8,654 bases of DNA from Phycisphaerae bacterium (GTDB taxonomy: Bacteria > Planctomycetota > Phycisphaerae > JAAYCJ01), in assembly GCA_015486815.1 (NCBI GenBank), contig WFQY01000541.1, positions 1 through 8,654 of the forward strand, written 5' to 3'. Shown here piece after piece: positions 1 to 7,118 of this stretch (position 1 is its first letter; every line of letters starts with the position of its first letter). The position numbers and the translations under genes were made by a program. The notes under the pieces were generated by a model, which worked only from the letters and a program-made list of their open reading frames with translations, made no database searches and was not told where the DNA came from.

Positions 1-101
1 GCTGGCGTATGGGAGAGGAAAAAGTCGAATATTGGCACGAAGCGTATGAAAGTTTCGCTGGCAGAAGAAAAATCAGCGATGAATTCGCTGGCAAAAAATA
101 G
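1..101 (+). CDS. C-terminal fragment of an unidentified protein (5' end outside window)
   Basis: Reading from base 3, 32 sense codons run without interruption to a TAG at 99-101. The peptide begins WRMGEEKVEYWHEAYES and ends in FAGKK. It is charged and rich in aromatic residues (two W, two Y), with GAA, GCG and TAT codons like those of the neighbouring genes, which favours real coding sequence over chance. I do not recognise the family. Another + strand frame stays open to about base 150, so the frame choice rests on composition and is not proven. No hairpin with a T-run follows the stop, so read-through into the next gene, which starts 153 bases downstream, is possible. Confidence 0.45.
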   Translation, partial: WRMGEEKVEYWHEAYESFAGRRKISDEFAGKK

Positions 102-139
102 AAATATGATTTTTTGGGGGCGAAGCGATAATAATTTAT

Positions 140-163
140 CTCGTCTATAATTTACTCGTCTAT
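140..163. repeat. Short direct repeat CTCGTCTAT x2
   Basis: The nonamer CTCGTCTAT occurs at 140-148 and again at 155-163, so the copies start 15 bases apart in the AT-rich leader upstream of the oxidoreductase gene. It could be a tandem regulator site or a chance duplication. Nothing else supports a function. Confidence 0.3.
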
Positions 164-179
164 TTGTTGTAAATATTGG

Positions 180-208
180 TTTACATTCCTCGTATTTATA
201 GTTAATGT
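180..208 (+). promoter_or_regulatory. Weak candidate sigma-70 promoter for the oxidoreductase/epimerase pair
   Basis: TTTACA at 180-185 matches five of six bases of the -35 consensus. A 17-base spacer leads to TAATGT at 203-208, which matches only three of six -10 positions. A better -10-like hexamer, TATAGT at 197-202, has no well-spaced -35 box. Transcription would start near 215, which would place the palindrome at 214-232 at the start of the transcript. The placement is tentative. Confidence 0.25.
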
Positions 209-213
209 GTTAG

Positions 214-232
214 GATACCGGTAAACAGTATC
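214..232. promoter_or_regulatory. Nested palindrome, candidate operator upstream of the sugar gene pair
   Basis: GATAC (214-218) and GTATC (228-232) form an inverted repeat with a 9-base gap. Inside it lies the perfect 8-base palindrome TACCGGTA (216-223). The CG-centred ACCGGT core resembles the half-site junction of LacI-family operators. The element sits just upstream of the ribosome binding site (242-248) and at or just after the predicted transcription start, a typical repressor position. The sequence shows the symmetry directly; a regulator is inferred, and none is encoded in the window. Confidence 0.35.
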
Positions 233-241
233 TTTATGTTT

Positions 242-248
242 GGAAGGA
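242..248 (+). promoter_or_regulatory. Ribosome binding site GGAAGGA (decides the oxidoreductase start)
   Basis: GGAAGGA lies 6 bases before the ATG at 255. The in-frame TTG at 240 overlaps this site and would add only five residues (MEGLL) with no ribosome binding site of its own, so the start is placed at 255. Confidence 0.75.
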
Positions 249-254
249 CTACTT

Positions 255-1505
255 ATGTCGGCACAACCTATTACATTAGCTATAATCGGAGCAGGCAGCA
301 GGGGAATGCATGCGTATGGTAAATATTGTCTGGATCATCCGGAAGAAATTCGGGTAGTAGCTGTAGCTGACCCGCGCGACTATAATCGCAATGAGATGGC
401 TAAGCAGCATAACATTCCGACGGAAAATGTCTTTACCGATTGGCGGGAGTTGCTCTCGCGTCCGAAGTTAGCGGACGCTGTTGTAATTTCTACGATTGAG
501 ACGATGCACAAAGCCCCAGCGATAAAGGCAGCTGAGCTCGGATATCATATTCTACTGGAAAAGCCTATGGCTCCCGATGTGGAAAGTTGTAAAGCGATAG
601 TGCAGTCAGCTAAGAAGCATAAAGTCATTTTGATGGTCTGTCATGTCCTGCGATATGCGAAATATTTTGCGAAGATAAAAGAGCTCGTCGATTCCGGTAG
701 GATTGGCAATATTGTCAGTATTCAGCATTTGGAAGGGGTTGGCTGGTGGCATCAGGCGCATTCGTTTGTCAGGGGCAATTTTCGAAATGTCAAAGAATCG
801 TCGTTTATGCTTCTTGCGAAGTCCTGCCATGATATGGATTTTATAAATTGGTTGATTGGTAAGAAATGTCTTCGCGTGTCTTCATTTGGCGATTTGAAAC
901 ATTTTCGTCCTGAAAATAGACCAGCGGAAGCAGCTGACAGATGTATCGATTGTATATTGGCGGATGATAAGTGTCCGTATTCAGCGAAGAAATTTTATTT
1001 CGATAAACTCAATAGCGGTGAGCACCATTGGCCTTTGGCGATGCTTATTACGGAGTTTACCGAGCAGGCGTTGACCAAGGCGCTTCGCGAAGGGCCTTAT
1101 GGTAGATGTGTCTATGCGTGCGATAATGACGTTGTCGATCATCAGGTAGTTGCGATGGAATATGAAGACAGGATATCAGCATCGTTTACGATGTGTGCAT
1201 TTACGCCTCACGGAAGATTTACGCGTATATTCGGAACAAAAGGATTTATCGAGGGCAAAGAAGGTACGTTGCGAATACTCGATTTTACCAGCGGCCAATG
1301 GGAAGAAATAGAGATGGATGTATCAGGCGGTCATAGCGGTGGAGATGAAGGATTGATGCAAGCGTTCATACAAGCTGTCAGAACGGGCGATGAAAGATAT
1401 TCACGAACAGGCCCCGATGTAACACTCGAATCGCACCTGATTACTTTTGCAGCTGAGCAAGCAAGACTCGAAAAGCGCGTCGTTGAAATGAAAGAATTTG
1501 AATAA
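255..1505 (+). CDS. Gfo/Idh/MocA family NAD(P)-dependent oxidoreductase
   Basis: This 416-residue cytoplasmic protein is probably a sugar or sugar-derivative dehydrogenase. The N-terminal Rossmann fold is clear: ITLAIIGAGSRG has the dinucleotide-binding glycines at residues 12-17, VADPR (about 38-41) follows strand 2, and the family EKP motif at 102-104 carries the usual catalytic or cofactor lysine (K103). The second domain has SCHDMDFINWL, in which H192 and D195 fit the conserved H/D active-site pair. Residues 230-240 (C-x2-C-x6-C-P-Y-S-A) form a cysteine triad seen in one branch of the family; it may bind metal or be structural. The glycine-rich GGHSGGDEGLMQAF near residue 360 is also typical. 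The length fits the 350-420 usual for this group. No signal peptide is visible, unlike many secreted planctomycete members of the family. The epimerase gene starts 31 bases after the stop, so co-transcription is likely. The substrate cannot be read from sequence. The family call is firm. Confidence 0.93.
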   Translation: MSAQPITLAIIGAGSRGMHAYGKYCLDHPEEIRVVAVADPRDYNRNEMAKQHNIPTENVFTDWRELLSRPKLADAVVISTIETMHKAPAIKAAELGYHILLEKPMAPDVESCKAIVQSAKKHKVILMVCHVLRYAKYFAKIKELVDSGRIGNIVSIQHLEGVGWWHQAHSFVRGNFRNVKESSFMLLAKSCHDMDFINWLIGKKCLRVSSFGDLKHFRPENRPAEAADRCIDCILADDKCPYSAKKFYFDKLNSGEHHWPLAMLITEFTEQALTKALREGPYGRCVYACDNDVVDHQVVAMEYEDRISASFTMCAFTPHGRFTRIFGTKGFIEGKEGTLRILDFTSGQWEEIEMDVSGGHSGGDEGLMQAFIQAVRTGDERYSRTGPDVTLESHLITFAAEQARLEKRVVEMKEFE

Positions 1506-1536
1506 GAGATAATCGCAGCAAAATCCGTCCGAAAAA

Positions 1537-2901
1537 ATGACATATCAGCGAACAATATTATCTGCTAATCCGTCCGTGGAAGAATTGACGCGGGTTCGTC
1601 TCGATTACGAGGAAATTTTGCTAGCGAATTTGAAATTTATCATCGAGCGTTATAAACGCCGGCGGGATTATCGCTGGATAGATACGAAATTTGATATTCT
1701 TGCTGGCAGAGATTATCCCGATGATGACGCGATGAGGGGATACAAAACCGTTTACGGCTGGATTCAGGGCAGGGGGCTTGAAGCGTTAGCTACGATTCTG
1801 AAAGAACATTCCGAATTTCACAATCGGGAAAAGTTTTCCGCATTGGCAGCTGAATGTATTGCTATTTTGCGGGATGTTTTGCACAACCTTTACGATGTAT
1901 GGCAATGCAACAACGGGCATATTACGTTTATGATGGATGTAGCGGGTAAGTCTATCGTGCCGATCAGAGGCAGCGGATATACGATAACGGATGTTTTTTG
2001 CTCGAAGGGTATGTTAGCAGCAGCGAGCGTTTTGGGCGAGAAAGAAATTCTGAAAGATGCTATTGATTATTGTTTGAGTTGTTATCGATCGGTTATTGAC
2101 GGAACGATAGTGAATGATCAGATAGTATTTGATGCCAAAAATCCAGCTGTTGCGCAAGAGGGGAAGGTTTCACACGCTCCTTTTATGTTGGAAATCGGAG
2201 CGATGGCTCTGCTTGCGGAACACGCTGAACTTAATAATATCGTTCGAATGGGGTTCACGGTTATCGAGCATATAATCGAGCATCACATAAATATAAACAA
2301 TAAGTGGGATAAGCTCGAGCCGTTTGATTTTGTCGAGTTTATCGATTCGCGAGGTGAACTTTTTGTTACGGATGGCAGGATTCTTTCCGACCCGGGCCAT
2401 GCGATTGAGTTTGTCGGATTGTCGCTAAAGTTTATAGATGTTATCAAATGCAGGCGGATGGCAGATTATAAAGAAAATAAAAAATTAGCTGGCATTGCGG
2501 ATGTGCTTTATCCTGTTTTGATTCGGAACTTCAGAAGGGGGTTTAATGCGAAGACAGGCGGGATTTACAAGACGGTTGATTTGCTCATGGGTGAACCTGT
2601 CAATTCCGATATGCCTTGGTGGTCGCTACCGGAGACGATGCGTGCTGCTATTAAAGGGGCGAAGCTGTTTACGGAAACCGAGAGAAAGCAAAATTGTCTT
2701 GCGATTTTCGGTAAATCTCATAATGCATTTGTTTCGCATTATATTCGTGAGGACAAATATCTATTAGCTGTCCAAACGCGTGATGAAAATGGCAATATGG
2801 TCAGCAGAATTCCCGCGACGCCTGATATTGACCCGTGTTATCATACGGGCTTGAGTTTGCTTGATTGCATAGTGGATATGGATGAAATAAAATTGCAATA
2901 A
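1537..2901 (+). CDS. AGE-family (N-acylglucosamine 2-epimerase-like) sugar epimerase/isomerase
   Basis: This 454-residue protein has the features of the (alpha/alpha)6-barrel AGE family, which interconverts C2 epimers or aldose/ketose sugars (GlcNAc/ManNAc, cellobiose, mannose). Evidence: YGWIQGRGLEAL (73-84) with the conserved arginine R79; NNGHITFMMD (125-134); DVFCSKGMLAAA (152-163); SDPGHAIEFVGL (284-295) with candidate catalytic H288 and neighbouring E291; PWWSLPETMRAA (360-371) with E366, like the family's W-E segment; and a late histidine in DPCYHTG (H436). The last motif departs from the more usual H-x-P-R form, so the activity may differ from characterised members. The first 60 or so residues are longer than in the usual 390-420 residue enzymes. 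There is no Shine-Dalgarno before the ATG, so translation may be coupled to the upstream oxidoreductase or the start may be misplaced. The 10-mer AATCCGTCCG occurs on both sides of the start (1522-1531 and 1567-1576). Cytoplasmic; the substrate is unknown. Confidence 0.82.
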   Translation: MTYQRTILSANPSVEELTRVRLDYEEILLANLKFIIERYKRRRDYRWIDTKFDILAGRDYPDDDAMRGYKTVYGWIQGRGLEALATILKEHSEFHNREKFSALAAECIAILRDVLHNLYDVWQCNNGHITFMMDVAGKSIVPIRGSGYTITDVFCSKGMLAAASVLGEKEILKDAIDYCLSCYRSVIDGTIVNDQIVFDAKNPAVAQEGKVSHAPFMLEIGAMALLAEHAELNNIVRMGFTVIEHIIEHHININNKWDKLEPFDFVEFIDSRGELFVTDGRILSDPGHAIEFVGLSLKFIDVIKCRRMADYKENKKLAGIADVLYPVLIRNFRRGFNAKTGGIYKTVDLLMGEPVNSDMPWWSLPETMRAAIKGAKLFTETERKQNCLAIFGKSHNAFVSHYIREDKYLLAVQTRDENGNMVSRIPATPDIDPCYHTGLSLLDCIVDMDEIKLQ

Positions 2902-2927
2902 AAGTCGGGACAATTATTTCTTGCAAA

Positions 2928-2945
2928 TTATAAATTAATTTATAA
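2928..2945. promoter_or_regulatory. Perfect 18-bp AT palindrome abutting the ATPase start codon
   Basis: TTATAAATTAATTTATAA is an exact palindrome of two 9-base arms with no gap. It ends one base before the ATG at 2947. It contains a TATAAA (2929-2934) that could serve as a -10 box, with GGGACA at 2907-2912 as a poor -35 at 16-base spacing. The position suggests an operator overlapping the promoter and translation start, perhaps for autoregulation. AT-rich palindromes do arise by chance, so the regulatory role is inference. Confidence 0.45.
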
Positions 2946-2946
2946 A

Positions 2947-4104
2947 ATGCAAAATATGATAGATCGCAAACTTAAAAAACTGCTTCTCGAAAGACTTAAA
3001 GTTTATCCTGCGGTTGCTATTGTCGGGGCCCGTCAGTGTGGTAAGACGACTTTGGCAAAATCAATAAAGGGAATTTATTTCGATCTCGAACAGGAATCTC
3101 AGCGATTAAGTCTTGATCTGCAATGGGATGATATAATTACGGATAGAAAGTTGATTATTTTAGACGAAGCTCAATCGTGGCCTGATATATTTCCGCGTCT
3201 TCGAGGGGCTATTGATAGTGTCAAACGGAAGGGTAAGTTTCTGTTACTCGGTTCTGTTTCTCCTTCTCTTATGCGTCATATTTCCGAATCGTTAGCGGGT
3301 AGATTATCATTGGTAGAGTTGACACCTCTGTTGTTGTCCGAGCTTAAAACACAAGCTTCTCGTAAACGTCGATGGTTGTGTGGTGGGTATCCTGACGGAG
3401 GAGTTCTTGAACCTAAACGTTATCCGCAATGGCAGATTGATTATCTTACACTACTTACTCAGCGTGATTTACCAAACTGGGGACTGCCCGCTAAGCCTCA
3501 GATGACGATGCGTCTGTTACGAATGTTAGCTGCCCTGCATGGCCAAATATGGAATGCTTCACAAGTCGGACAGAGTTTGGGGCTATCCTATAACACGGTC
3601 AATAGTTATCTCGATTATCTGGAGGGTGCTTTTCTGATTCGCAGATTACAGCCGTATCGATCAAATATAAAAAAGAGGCTTATAAAGAGCCCGAAAGTAT
3701 ATTGGCAGGATAGTGGGCTGTTACATTCTTTACTTAATATTCCCGATGAGAATAGTTTGCTTACTCAGCCATGGGTCGGTGCAAGTTGGGAAGGTTTTAT
3801 TATAGAGCAAATACTCGGTGAGCTTGCTGCGAGTGGTAAAAATGTCGATGCATATTATCTGAGAACAAGCGACCAATATGAGCTTGACTTGGTGTTGGAT
3901 TTCGGAAATGAGCTATGGGCAATTAAAATTAAGCTGACAGCATCACCTACCCCTAATGATATGAATCGTTTGAAAAAGACATCCGATATGATAAGTGCTT
4001 CGCGTTGTTTTCTGATTTCACGTACACGTAGTAGTGTCGGTGATAGATATGAAGTCTCGTGTAATATAGAAACGTTCATAGAGCAAATACACTCTAATCT
4101 GTGA
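2947..4104 (+). CDS. AAA-type ATPase with DUF4143 C-terminal domain
   Basis: This 385-residue protein belongs to the common but poorly characterised ATPase group with an N-terminal AAA_14-like domain and C-terminal DUF4143. The P-loop GARQCGKTT is at residues 27-35, and the Walker B strand LIILDEAQ at 69-76. LLLGSVSPSL (99-108) carries the sensor region, and the family signature SLAGR is at 115-119. NASQVGQSLGLSYNTVNSYL (203-222) looks like a winged-helix segment, followed by YLEGAFLIRRLQPY (224-237) and WQDSGLLHSLL. The C-terminus, YYLRTSDQYELDLVLDFGNE then WAIKIKLT, matches the PD-(D/E)XK-like end of DUF4143, but the expected glutamate of ExK is K327. A start at the second ATG (2956, MIDRKLKK) would fit family N-termini equally well; neither has a Shine-Dalgarno. 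No toxin, nuclease or other partner gene lies beside it. Such genes move often between genomes. The biological role is unknown. Confidence 0.88.
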   Translation: MQNMIDRKLKKLLLERLKVYPAVAIVGARQCGKTTLAKSIKGIYFDLEQESQRLSLDLQWDDIITDRKLIILDEAQSWPDIFPRLRGAIDSVKRKGKFLLLGSVSPSLMRHISESLAGRLSLVELTPLLLSELKTQASRKRRWLCGGYPDGGVLEPKRYPQWQIDYLTLLTQRDLPNWGLPAKPQMTMRLLRMLAALHGQIWNASQVGQSLGLSYNTVNSYLDYLEGAFLIRRLQPYRSNIKKRLIKSPKVYWQDSGLLHSLLNIPDENSLLTQPWVGASWEGFIIEQILGELAASGKNVDAYYLRTSDQYELDLVLDFGNELWAIKIKLTASPTPNDMNRLKKTSDMISASRCFLISRTRSSVGDRYEVSCNIETFIEQIHSNL

Positions 4105-4128
4105 ATTGATTGTGTGATATATGGTTAT

Positions 4129-7110
4129 TCATTTTTCCATTGCGGAAAGTTCTGCATAGTAGTTTTCTATCAGTTTACGCATAGCGGGGGGGATTTCGTT
4201 TATGTCTGTCGATTGTATCTGAGCGTTGAGTAGTTTCGGGATTTTTATAGCGGGACGGTCGAGTTGAAATTTACTCGCGATGAGTGTTTTGCTGGTACGC
4301 AACGAATTGAGAATGATGGTTTTTCTCGCAAGTACACTTCGATATGCCCTGCGATCCATATCGGAAAGATTTTTAGCCAGCAGAGCGGTTATTTTATCAA
4401 GCTGAAAATTGCCCCAATGATGCTTTTGAGCTTGAATGCTCGCGAGTTTCGCTTTCATTAGCAGTACCGCTTGTTTATGCCTCAATGCCCCTAATTGAGG
4501 ATTCGGTGTTTTCGGAGTATGTCCGGTCAGCCCTTCAGCTCCTGCACCCGATAACTTTCCACCACCGGTAGCACCGCCTGGTGAATCTTTTGATAGGTCT
4601 TCTATCTGACCCGATTGAAAAGCATCTTTGGTAAGTCTGGTCGGTGTACGTCTGCCTCCTTTTCCGTATGCGGTTTTCTCAACGAATTCGCCCGATGAAC
4701 GTCCGGTTCTGCCTTCGCCCGACCTGCCTGCAATTTCGCTATTGTTTGGTAAAATATTGCCTGTGATGCCCTTGGCTGAATAATTGCTAATAGGTCCTTC
4801 GGATACATCCCAGCCAGCACCTTTGTCAAGCGAATCTGCCCACGAGCTTGTGGTGTCTTCTATTTCATCGTAAAGGTCTTCTTCCTGCTCGATCAAATCG
4901 CCTACAATATCTTCAAGCTCTTCAGGCAGCTCAGCGAGTGGAACGTCTATCGGCTCGGAAGGTTCTTCCAATTCCCATTTGGTTCGGTCGGGTTTGTGTG
5001 CAAGCCAACGTTCGAGATTGTGAGTAAGCTCTTCTGCCAGTTCGAGACCTATTTGTTCAGCGGAGACAGCCATCTTTATACTTTTCTTTTTCATTTCGTC
5101 AGCGGATATTTGCACCTGACTTTGAATTTCGATAAGCTCGTCGCGAGTAACAGTAGCTGAAAAGTCCTGATCCGCAACTTTGTTCATATCATTGACAGCT
5201 TGCTGGAGAAATTTTTCCCATTGCTCCTGTAGCTGAGTTAGTTTATCGAGCAGTGCTTTGTCGTTTTGCGAGAAATCTTCGGGGCTTTTCGGAATCAGCG
5301 AAGCGGAAGATTTTATTGCAAGCTCCTGAGCCTTTGTAAATTCCTTCAGCAGCTTAGCTAATTTTTCCATCGCCTGCGATGTGTCAATAGGATTAGCGGG
5401 TTCGGTAGTCTGATTTTTTTGAGTCAGGTTGAGTTTGTCGAGCATCTCAATTAACGATTGCAATGTGAGAATGATTTGATACTGAAGGTCAGCGAGAGAT
5501 TCAGACTGCGAGATATCATCTTTCAAAGATTGTGCGATGATAGTTGCTCTGTGTGCGGTATCGTTTGCGAGACTCGCGAGTGTTTTCGCAGTATCAATAA
5601 GTTCGGACGGATATTTCTTTGCTGCGAGTCGTTTCAGCATAGATTCTATCTGCCGTTGGCCTGTTGCGATTGGTTTCGATTGGTTAGGATTTTTTAGCGA
5701 AAGCGTTTTGGTGCGAATTTGAATTTGCAGCTTAACTATCTTTTGAAGCTCGTTAATTAACGAAGTACCGACAATCGAAAGTCGATTATTATATTGTTCC
5801 GATGAGATGATATTTATCTTGTAATGTCGTGATGTGCTGGTTTGTCGGGATTTGTTCGCAAGATTACGATTATCTTTCGCTTGTGCCCAATATTCGATAG
5901 TACTGCCGATAGGAATATCAGCGGGTACGCTTAAAGTTATGGTGGCTGAATATTTTGCAGCCTCTGGTTTTAGTTCAGCTATGATTTTGGTTTGTCTCGC
6001 ATCGATCTTCATCAGCAGTTTGATTTCCGTCAGTTTATAGTCATCTTGTGCGGTGATGATAATTTTCAGTTTTTCACCTGGCGGTAATGAGACATCTTCA
6101 CCGGGGTCTGCTATTCTTATTTCCGGCGGTTGGTCTTTTATTACTTTTATTATCGGCAGATATTGGTTTTCGTCGGTTGGTTGACGCAATAGCTTATTGC
6201 CGAATTTAGCGAGAATTGCATATTTGGTATCGTTTGCGGGTAGATAGTCGAGCTGAAGAATTTGTCCGCTCGGCTCGGGTTTAAATAAAAGCGTTTGTTG
6301 GCTTTTGATTTGCAATGAAGCTGAGGTGAGATTTTTTATTTTTCGTATTTGCATCGTCAGTCGAGTGCCTTCGGGAATTGTAATATCGGTAGCGGTATTG
6401 GCTAGTTGTTTATCAGGCTGATGAAGATATTTCGGATAGTGTGCTGAAATGTAAACGGGAAGATTTTCGGGAATAAGGATATTGTTAGTTGCTTTGCCTG
6501 ATTTCGTCGCGGACGTTTGGCTTAACTTGTGCGTTTTAGGATAGAAAAGGGCGGATAATCCCGCTCGTGTCTGTTTTTGAGCTATTAGAAATACGGCAAG
6601 ACAGGCAATAAGAATAGCTGCGGTAATTGTTGCGGGGGTTTTGAGCTTTTTTGCGGGTATAACGGTTTGCGGATTGACTCTCGCTGCTGCCTGTGATGAT
6701 TCCACCAATAATCGATGAATAAGCTTGTTAGGCCAAATTTTTTCATGCGATAGTTGAAGTGCGTTTATGAGATAGTTATGTTTTAGGTTGCTTCGTTTTT
6801 CCGCAATCTCTGCCAGCTCAAACCGATCGGGTTGCGATATGATAAGATATATAACACCCGCTGGCCCGAAGCATATCGATATTAGCCAAAGTGTTAGCAT
6901 TGTCCAGCGGAGAAAATCGGGCAGGGGAAAAAGAGCAGCTAAATATATTACAAACATACTCGTAGCGAGAATTATCGAAATCCACATAAGAAGTATTCTG
7001 CACAGCTCGATTCTGAGCCAACGCCTGCGGATTAGCTCGATAACGGTCTCTATGGGGTTCATCAGCGAAAGATGCTGCGTTTCGGATTGTATCAGCTGAC
7101 GGTTTTCCAT
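4129..7110 (-). CDS. Large membrane-anchored protein, DUF4175-like, planctomycete type
   Basis: This 993-residue protein of unproven function has, in order: a short basic N-terminus; hydrophobic segments at about 38-60 and 69-92 forming a hairpin; a third at about 159-177; an extracytoplasmic-looking beta-rich part (about 215-435) whose IRIADPGEDVSLPPGEKL and YWAQAKDNR stretches suggest an Ig-like fold; long helical, probably coiled-coil, regions (about 440-705); a very acidic patch (about 714-760, ELPEELEDIVGDLIEQEEDL); a Gly/Ser/Thr-rich segment (about 761-866) with GRSGEGRTGRSSGEF and GGATGGGKLSGAGAEGL; and a basic helical C-terminus. The two N-terminal segments, the third segment and the Ig-like part recall DUF4175-type proteins. 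From memory, the acidic and Gly-rich parts resemble large hypothetical proteins of Planctomycetota. It is probably anchored in the inner membrane with a large outside portion. The gene ends 24 bases from the convergent ATPase gene and has its own promoter. No Shine-Dalgarno precedes the ATG; the next in-frame ATG (7062) has none either. Confidence 0.75.
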   Translation of the reverse strand: MENRQLIQSETQHLSLMNPIETVIELIRRRWLRIELCRILLMWISIILATSMFVIYLAALFPLPDFLRWTMLTLWLISICFGPAGVIYLIISQPDRFELAEIAEKRSNLKHNYLINALQLSHEKIWPNKLIHRLLVESSQAAARVNPQTVIPAKKLKTPATITAAILIACLAVFLIAQKQTRAGLSALFYPKTHKLSQTSATKSGKATNNILIPENLPVYISAHYPKYLHQPDKQLANTATDITIPEGTRLTMQIRKIKNLTSASLQIKSQQTLLFKPEPSGQILQLDYLPANDTKYAILAKFGNKLLRQPTDENQYLPIIKVIKDQPPEIRIADPGEDVSLPPGEKLKIIITAQDDYKLTEIKLLMKIDARQTKIIAELKPEAAKYSATITLSVPADIPIGSTIEYWAQAKDNRNLANKSRQTSTSRHYKINIISSEQYNNRLSIVGTSLINELQKIVKLQIQIRTKTLSLKNPNQSKPIATGQRQIESMLKRLAAKKYPSELIDTAKTLASLANDTAHRATIIAQSLKDDISQSESLADLQYQIILTLQSLIEMLDKLNLTQKNQTTEPANPIDTSQAMEKLAKLLKEFTKAQELAIKSSASLIPKSPEDFSQNDKALLDKLTQLQEQWEKFLQQAVNDMNKVADQDFSATVTRDELIEIQSQVQISADEMKKKSIKMAVSAEQIGLELAEELTHNLERWLAHKPDRTKWELEEPSEPIDVPLAELPEELEDIVGDLIEQEEDLYDEIEDTTSSWADSLDKGAGWDVSEGPISNYSAKGITGNILPNNSEIAGRSGEGRTGRSSGEFVEKTAYGKGGRRTPTRLTKDAFQSGQIEDLSKDSPGGATGGGKLSGAGAEGLTGHTPKTPNPQLGALRHKQAVLLMKAKLASIQAQKHHWGNFQLDKITALLAKNLSDMDRRAYRSVLARKTIILNSLRTSKTLIASKFQLDRPAIKIPKLLNAQIQSTDINEIPPAMRKLIENYYAELSAMEK

Positions 7111-7118
7111 AACAAATA

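Noticed and set aside
60..95. Repeat of TTCGCTGGCA near the left edge (54-63 and 84-93)
   Set aside because: Both copies lie in the same frame of the probable coding tail and encode F-A-G; most simply repeated residues in one protein.
240..254. TTG start five codons upstream of the oxidoreductase ATG
   Set aside because: The TTG overlaps the GGAAGGA ribosome binding site that correctly serves the ATG at 255. Family N-termini begin just before the Rossmann strand.
2546..2767. 73-codon + strand frame inside the epimerase gene
   Set aside because: It is out of frame with the recognisable AGE motifs, which continue unbroken across it (including PWWSLPETMRAA), so there is no frameshift.
2947..4104. 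ATPase as part of a toxin-antitoxin or defence island
   Set aside because: No toxin, nuclease, methylase or other defence gene is adjacent; the flanking genes are a sugar epimerase and an envelope protein. DUF4143 ATPases often occur alone.
4102..4135. Possible bidirectional terminator between the convergent ATPase and membrane-protein genes
   Set aside because: Only a 5-base TGAAT/ATTCA stem with a long loop before a TTTTT run; too weak to call a hairpin terminator.
6788..7099. 103-codon + strand frame opposite the N-terminus of the large membrane protein
   Set aside because: The - strand frame has clear membrane segments, a promoter and a continuous 993 codons. The + strand peptide has no recognisable motif and is a shadow.
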